Below, piece after piece: positions 18,143-20,256 of a stretch of DNA of 20,256 nucleotides; the first letter of the stretch is position 1, and each line of letters opens with the position of its first letter. Location of the stretch: the NCBI GenBank assembly GCA_021029095.1, contig JAJOHG010000432.1:1-20256 (forward strand). The letters are read 5' to 3'. The notes under the pieces were generated by a model, which saw only the letters and a list, made by a program, of their open reading frames with translations, did not search any database and was not told the origin of the DNA. The translations under genes and the position numbers were made by a program. The DNA is from Phellopilus nigrolimitatus. Its lineage: Eukaryota > Basidiomycota > Agaricomycetes > Hymenochaetales > Hymenochaetaceae.

Positions 18143-20256
18143 CTATTCAAACACCCGGTCCAACCAAGCCTCGTAGTCGAGCAATGTGTCTGTGTCACCC
18201 TCCGTACTGGGCATCACTTCGCGCAGGTACTCGACTGCGCTCGCAGGTAAATGCGCCACCCGCAGGTCCAGCTCCGTAACGAATGGCTGCGGACAAAAAC
18301 CATCAAATTATAGCTCTGTGACTTCGTGACATAAGGGGAACAGACCTTGTCATTGGCAATCCCGCGGAATGCTCCCGAAGCTGATCGGGCGTCGTTTGGT
18401 CCTCCGTGATGTCGACTAACAGGTTGATGAATGCCTCGAACGTCACTGCACCGTAGTCCTGCGTGAGCTGGTCGTAAATTGCTTCTAGATCCTCATTCTG
18501 TTCGAACATATAATAATCAGCCCAGTGCAGTCTAGCGTTAACGGATGTACAGACCAGGATATACGATGCCCAGGCTCGCGAGAGCAGCGGCCATCTCGGT
18601 GATGAAAAGCGTGTTCGTCTCGTCCCGGTCGAAATATCGGAACGTGCTTTCGAACTGCTCAAGCTGTGCTGGAGTCAGGTTAGACATGTTTCGCGAGATA
18701 ATCTGTGTCGGAACACATCGATTGATGAGTGAAGAATAAACGAGCGAATACATAAAAATCACCTGGTTGTCGATGAACTTCGACTTCTTCGTTATGCTTT
18801 GCCTGACGAGTCCCAGCTCAAACTCCAAGTCCTGTGATGTGAAGACTGTATAGTCGTTCTCGTCGACATTTGCCGCAAGACACTCTTCCTCCACGCGCTT
18901 GACTGAAGACAGCAGATCGTCGAATGGCAGGATCTTCTTTATCCAGCGCCTGCACCTGCTGTTCTTGTTCCTGGCTCGAGTTTATTTACTTGTTAAGCTG
19001 AAATGTTTTGAACAATAAGAACCTCTAAAGGGCCCCCGACGGAGGCTAGGTCGGAAGATATATTGTATAGCCGGCGTTCGAAACTCATTGGCAAGGTCTG
19101 CGAACTTCTTGCGCAGTGTTTCCTTGATTCTTTCGATTGTGTCAGGGGCGCTTGGGGCAATTAATCAAAAACTACGTACTCTCGGATCTCTGCGTTAATT
19201 GCTTTAGATCGATTCGCCTCCGACTTTAGCAGAGCTTTCCACGCCTCATTCCAAGTCCTGTACTCGAGTAATGAATATATGTAACTTCAAAAAGACAAGG
19301 AGACAGACAGACCGATAAGCTCAGTCCGGGCGGCGGGATGTACTCGCGCAGGCAATACGTGCGCAGCTTCGTCTGGACATTCGTGAAGAGCGTCGCAACG
19401 TCCTGGCGCTCCACAACCCACTCGCGCTTTGTCGTCTGCTTGTATGTCAAGGAATTGCGCGCTTGTATCTTTGCGTCCGCGTAAGTCCCGTCAAACTGGG
19501 CCGAAGCCCACACCGACTGAGTCTCGACGAGCGCACGGAGGAGCTGGAAAGAAGAGAGAGTTAATTAGAGGAAACGTGGACTAGAGGCGAGCTTTGCGCA
19601 CAGCCAGGACGCGCCCGTTCATAGTCGTTCCTGCTCACCCACACGGAGTGCATGAGCTCAGCAAAACTTCTCGACTCGCCGCTGAGACGGTCTCAGCTTG
19701 ATCTGTCGAACGAATAACCGTCAGTACCTGTGATGATTTTCACATTCTAAAAGGCTCACCCATGGTCGAGAATGCATGGAAGTAGCTCGCAACCGTAAGT
19801 CATCACACTGCGCTCGTCCGGCCTGGCCGCATCGCAGAGATCTTCGACGTCTAGAAGTTGCTGTATATGTCTGTTCAATGTGCCCTACCAAAAGAAAAAA
19901 AGAAGCCACATGCAAGCTTTACTTACGGGAATTCCGAGTTGTTCTTCTGCGACACGGAATGCCAAGCGAGTATTTGCGTGGCTATCTGCCTGTTAATATC
20001 CATTGAATACCTTAGTTGCAAGGAATATATGCGTGTTATTACCTTGTCCAGTTTATCATAGTCAAGAAGGTCCGGACGATGGCAGTGGATAAGTGCACAC
20101 TATGGATACATAAACCAATTAGCTCTCGAGGAACGCAAGGAAACGACTTCAAATAACATGCAGTGCAAGTCCGTCGGTCCAACTGTATGTAAAGTCGTGC
20201 ACGTGACTCTTCGTAAGGCTGAGTCTTTCGCTGACACCACAGCAGGAGGCCTTCTT
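18143..20256 (-). pseudogene. ain1: Alpha-actinin, frameshifted; 5' end outside window
   Basis: Alpha-actinin crosslinks actin filaments in the cytokinetic ring. Reading right to left the family order is present. The calponin-homology domain shows EGLLLWCQRK, HDFTYSWTDGLAL, LIHCHRPDLLDYDKL and HANTRLAFRVAEEQLGIP. Spectrin-like repeats show WVVERQDVATL, LREYIPPPGLSL and RKKFADLANE. The EF-hand-like end shows NLTPAQLEQFESTFRYFDRDE, TFEAFINLLVDITEDQTTP, and FVTELDLRVAHLP to the TAG at 18143. Many introns are intact. However, single-base shifts are needed near 18371, 18937, 19082, 19665, 19681, 19794 and 20206. A splice junction near 18497 is off by one base. The exon ending at 20161 is followed by CATGTT instead of a GT donor. 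Other genes in the window need no such repairs, so I call it a pseudogene; a local run of sequencing indels is the alternative. Confidence 0.75.

Noticed and set aside
1..20256. CRISPR arrays, bacterial operons, transposons with terminal repeats, rRNA or tRNA genes
   Set aside because: No regularly spaced repeats, transposase motifs, terminal inverted repeats or cloverleaf-like sequences were seen by eye. The spliced gene structure is eukaryotic.

Overview
The window reads as a GC-rich nuclear contig of a filamentous basidiomycete, probably an agaricomycete. Genes are split by short introns (mostly 50-67 nt) with GT..AG ends and CTAAC-like branch points. The recognisable proteins are eukaryotic and fungal: the FACT subunit Pob3, cofilin, alpha-actinin, a Cu/Zn superoxide dismutase, a small heat-shock protein and fungal prolyl-4-hydroxylase-like dioxygenases. 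All exon models were made by eye from frames, splice motifs and known family conservation.

Layout, left to right. (1) 1-3706, minus: a long, disordered Ser/Pro/Ala-rich protein whose 3' end leaves the window. (2) 3707-6243: about 2.5 kb with no supportable gene, rich in pyrimidine tracts and microsatellites. (3) 6244-7976, plus: an unrecognised multi-exon gene broken by in-frame stops and frameshifts. (4) 8160-8962, plus: a small heat-shock protein gene behind heat-shock elements and a TATA box. (5) 9181-10562, minus: dioxygenase copy 1. (6) 11009-13253, minus: POB3 in nine exons. (7) 13504-14525, plus: a membrane-anchored Cu/Zn SOD, divergent from POB3 over a 250-bp shared promoter. (8) 14869-15022, minus: the orphan 3' end of an otherwise missing gene. 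(9) 15098-16479, plus: dioxygenase copy 2, inverted relative to copy 1. (10) 16981-17865, minus: cofilin. (11) 18143 to the right edge, minus: alpha-actinin sequence, clearly recognisable but carrying many single-base frameshifts and a lost splice donor.

There is no operon logic, but several neighbours are thematically linked. Cofilin and alpha-actinin are both actin-binding and lie in tandem. The heat-shock protein and the SOD are both stress proteins. The dioxygenase pair brackets POB3 and the SOD as an inverted duplication. The most interesting signals are three: the serial decay of alpha-actinin beside intact housekeeping genes; the patchwork identity of the two dioxygenase copies; and a shared GC-AG intron in those copies whose retention keeps the frame open in one copy only. 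I did not find a system I can defend as wholly new.
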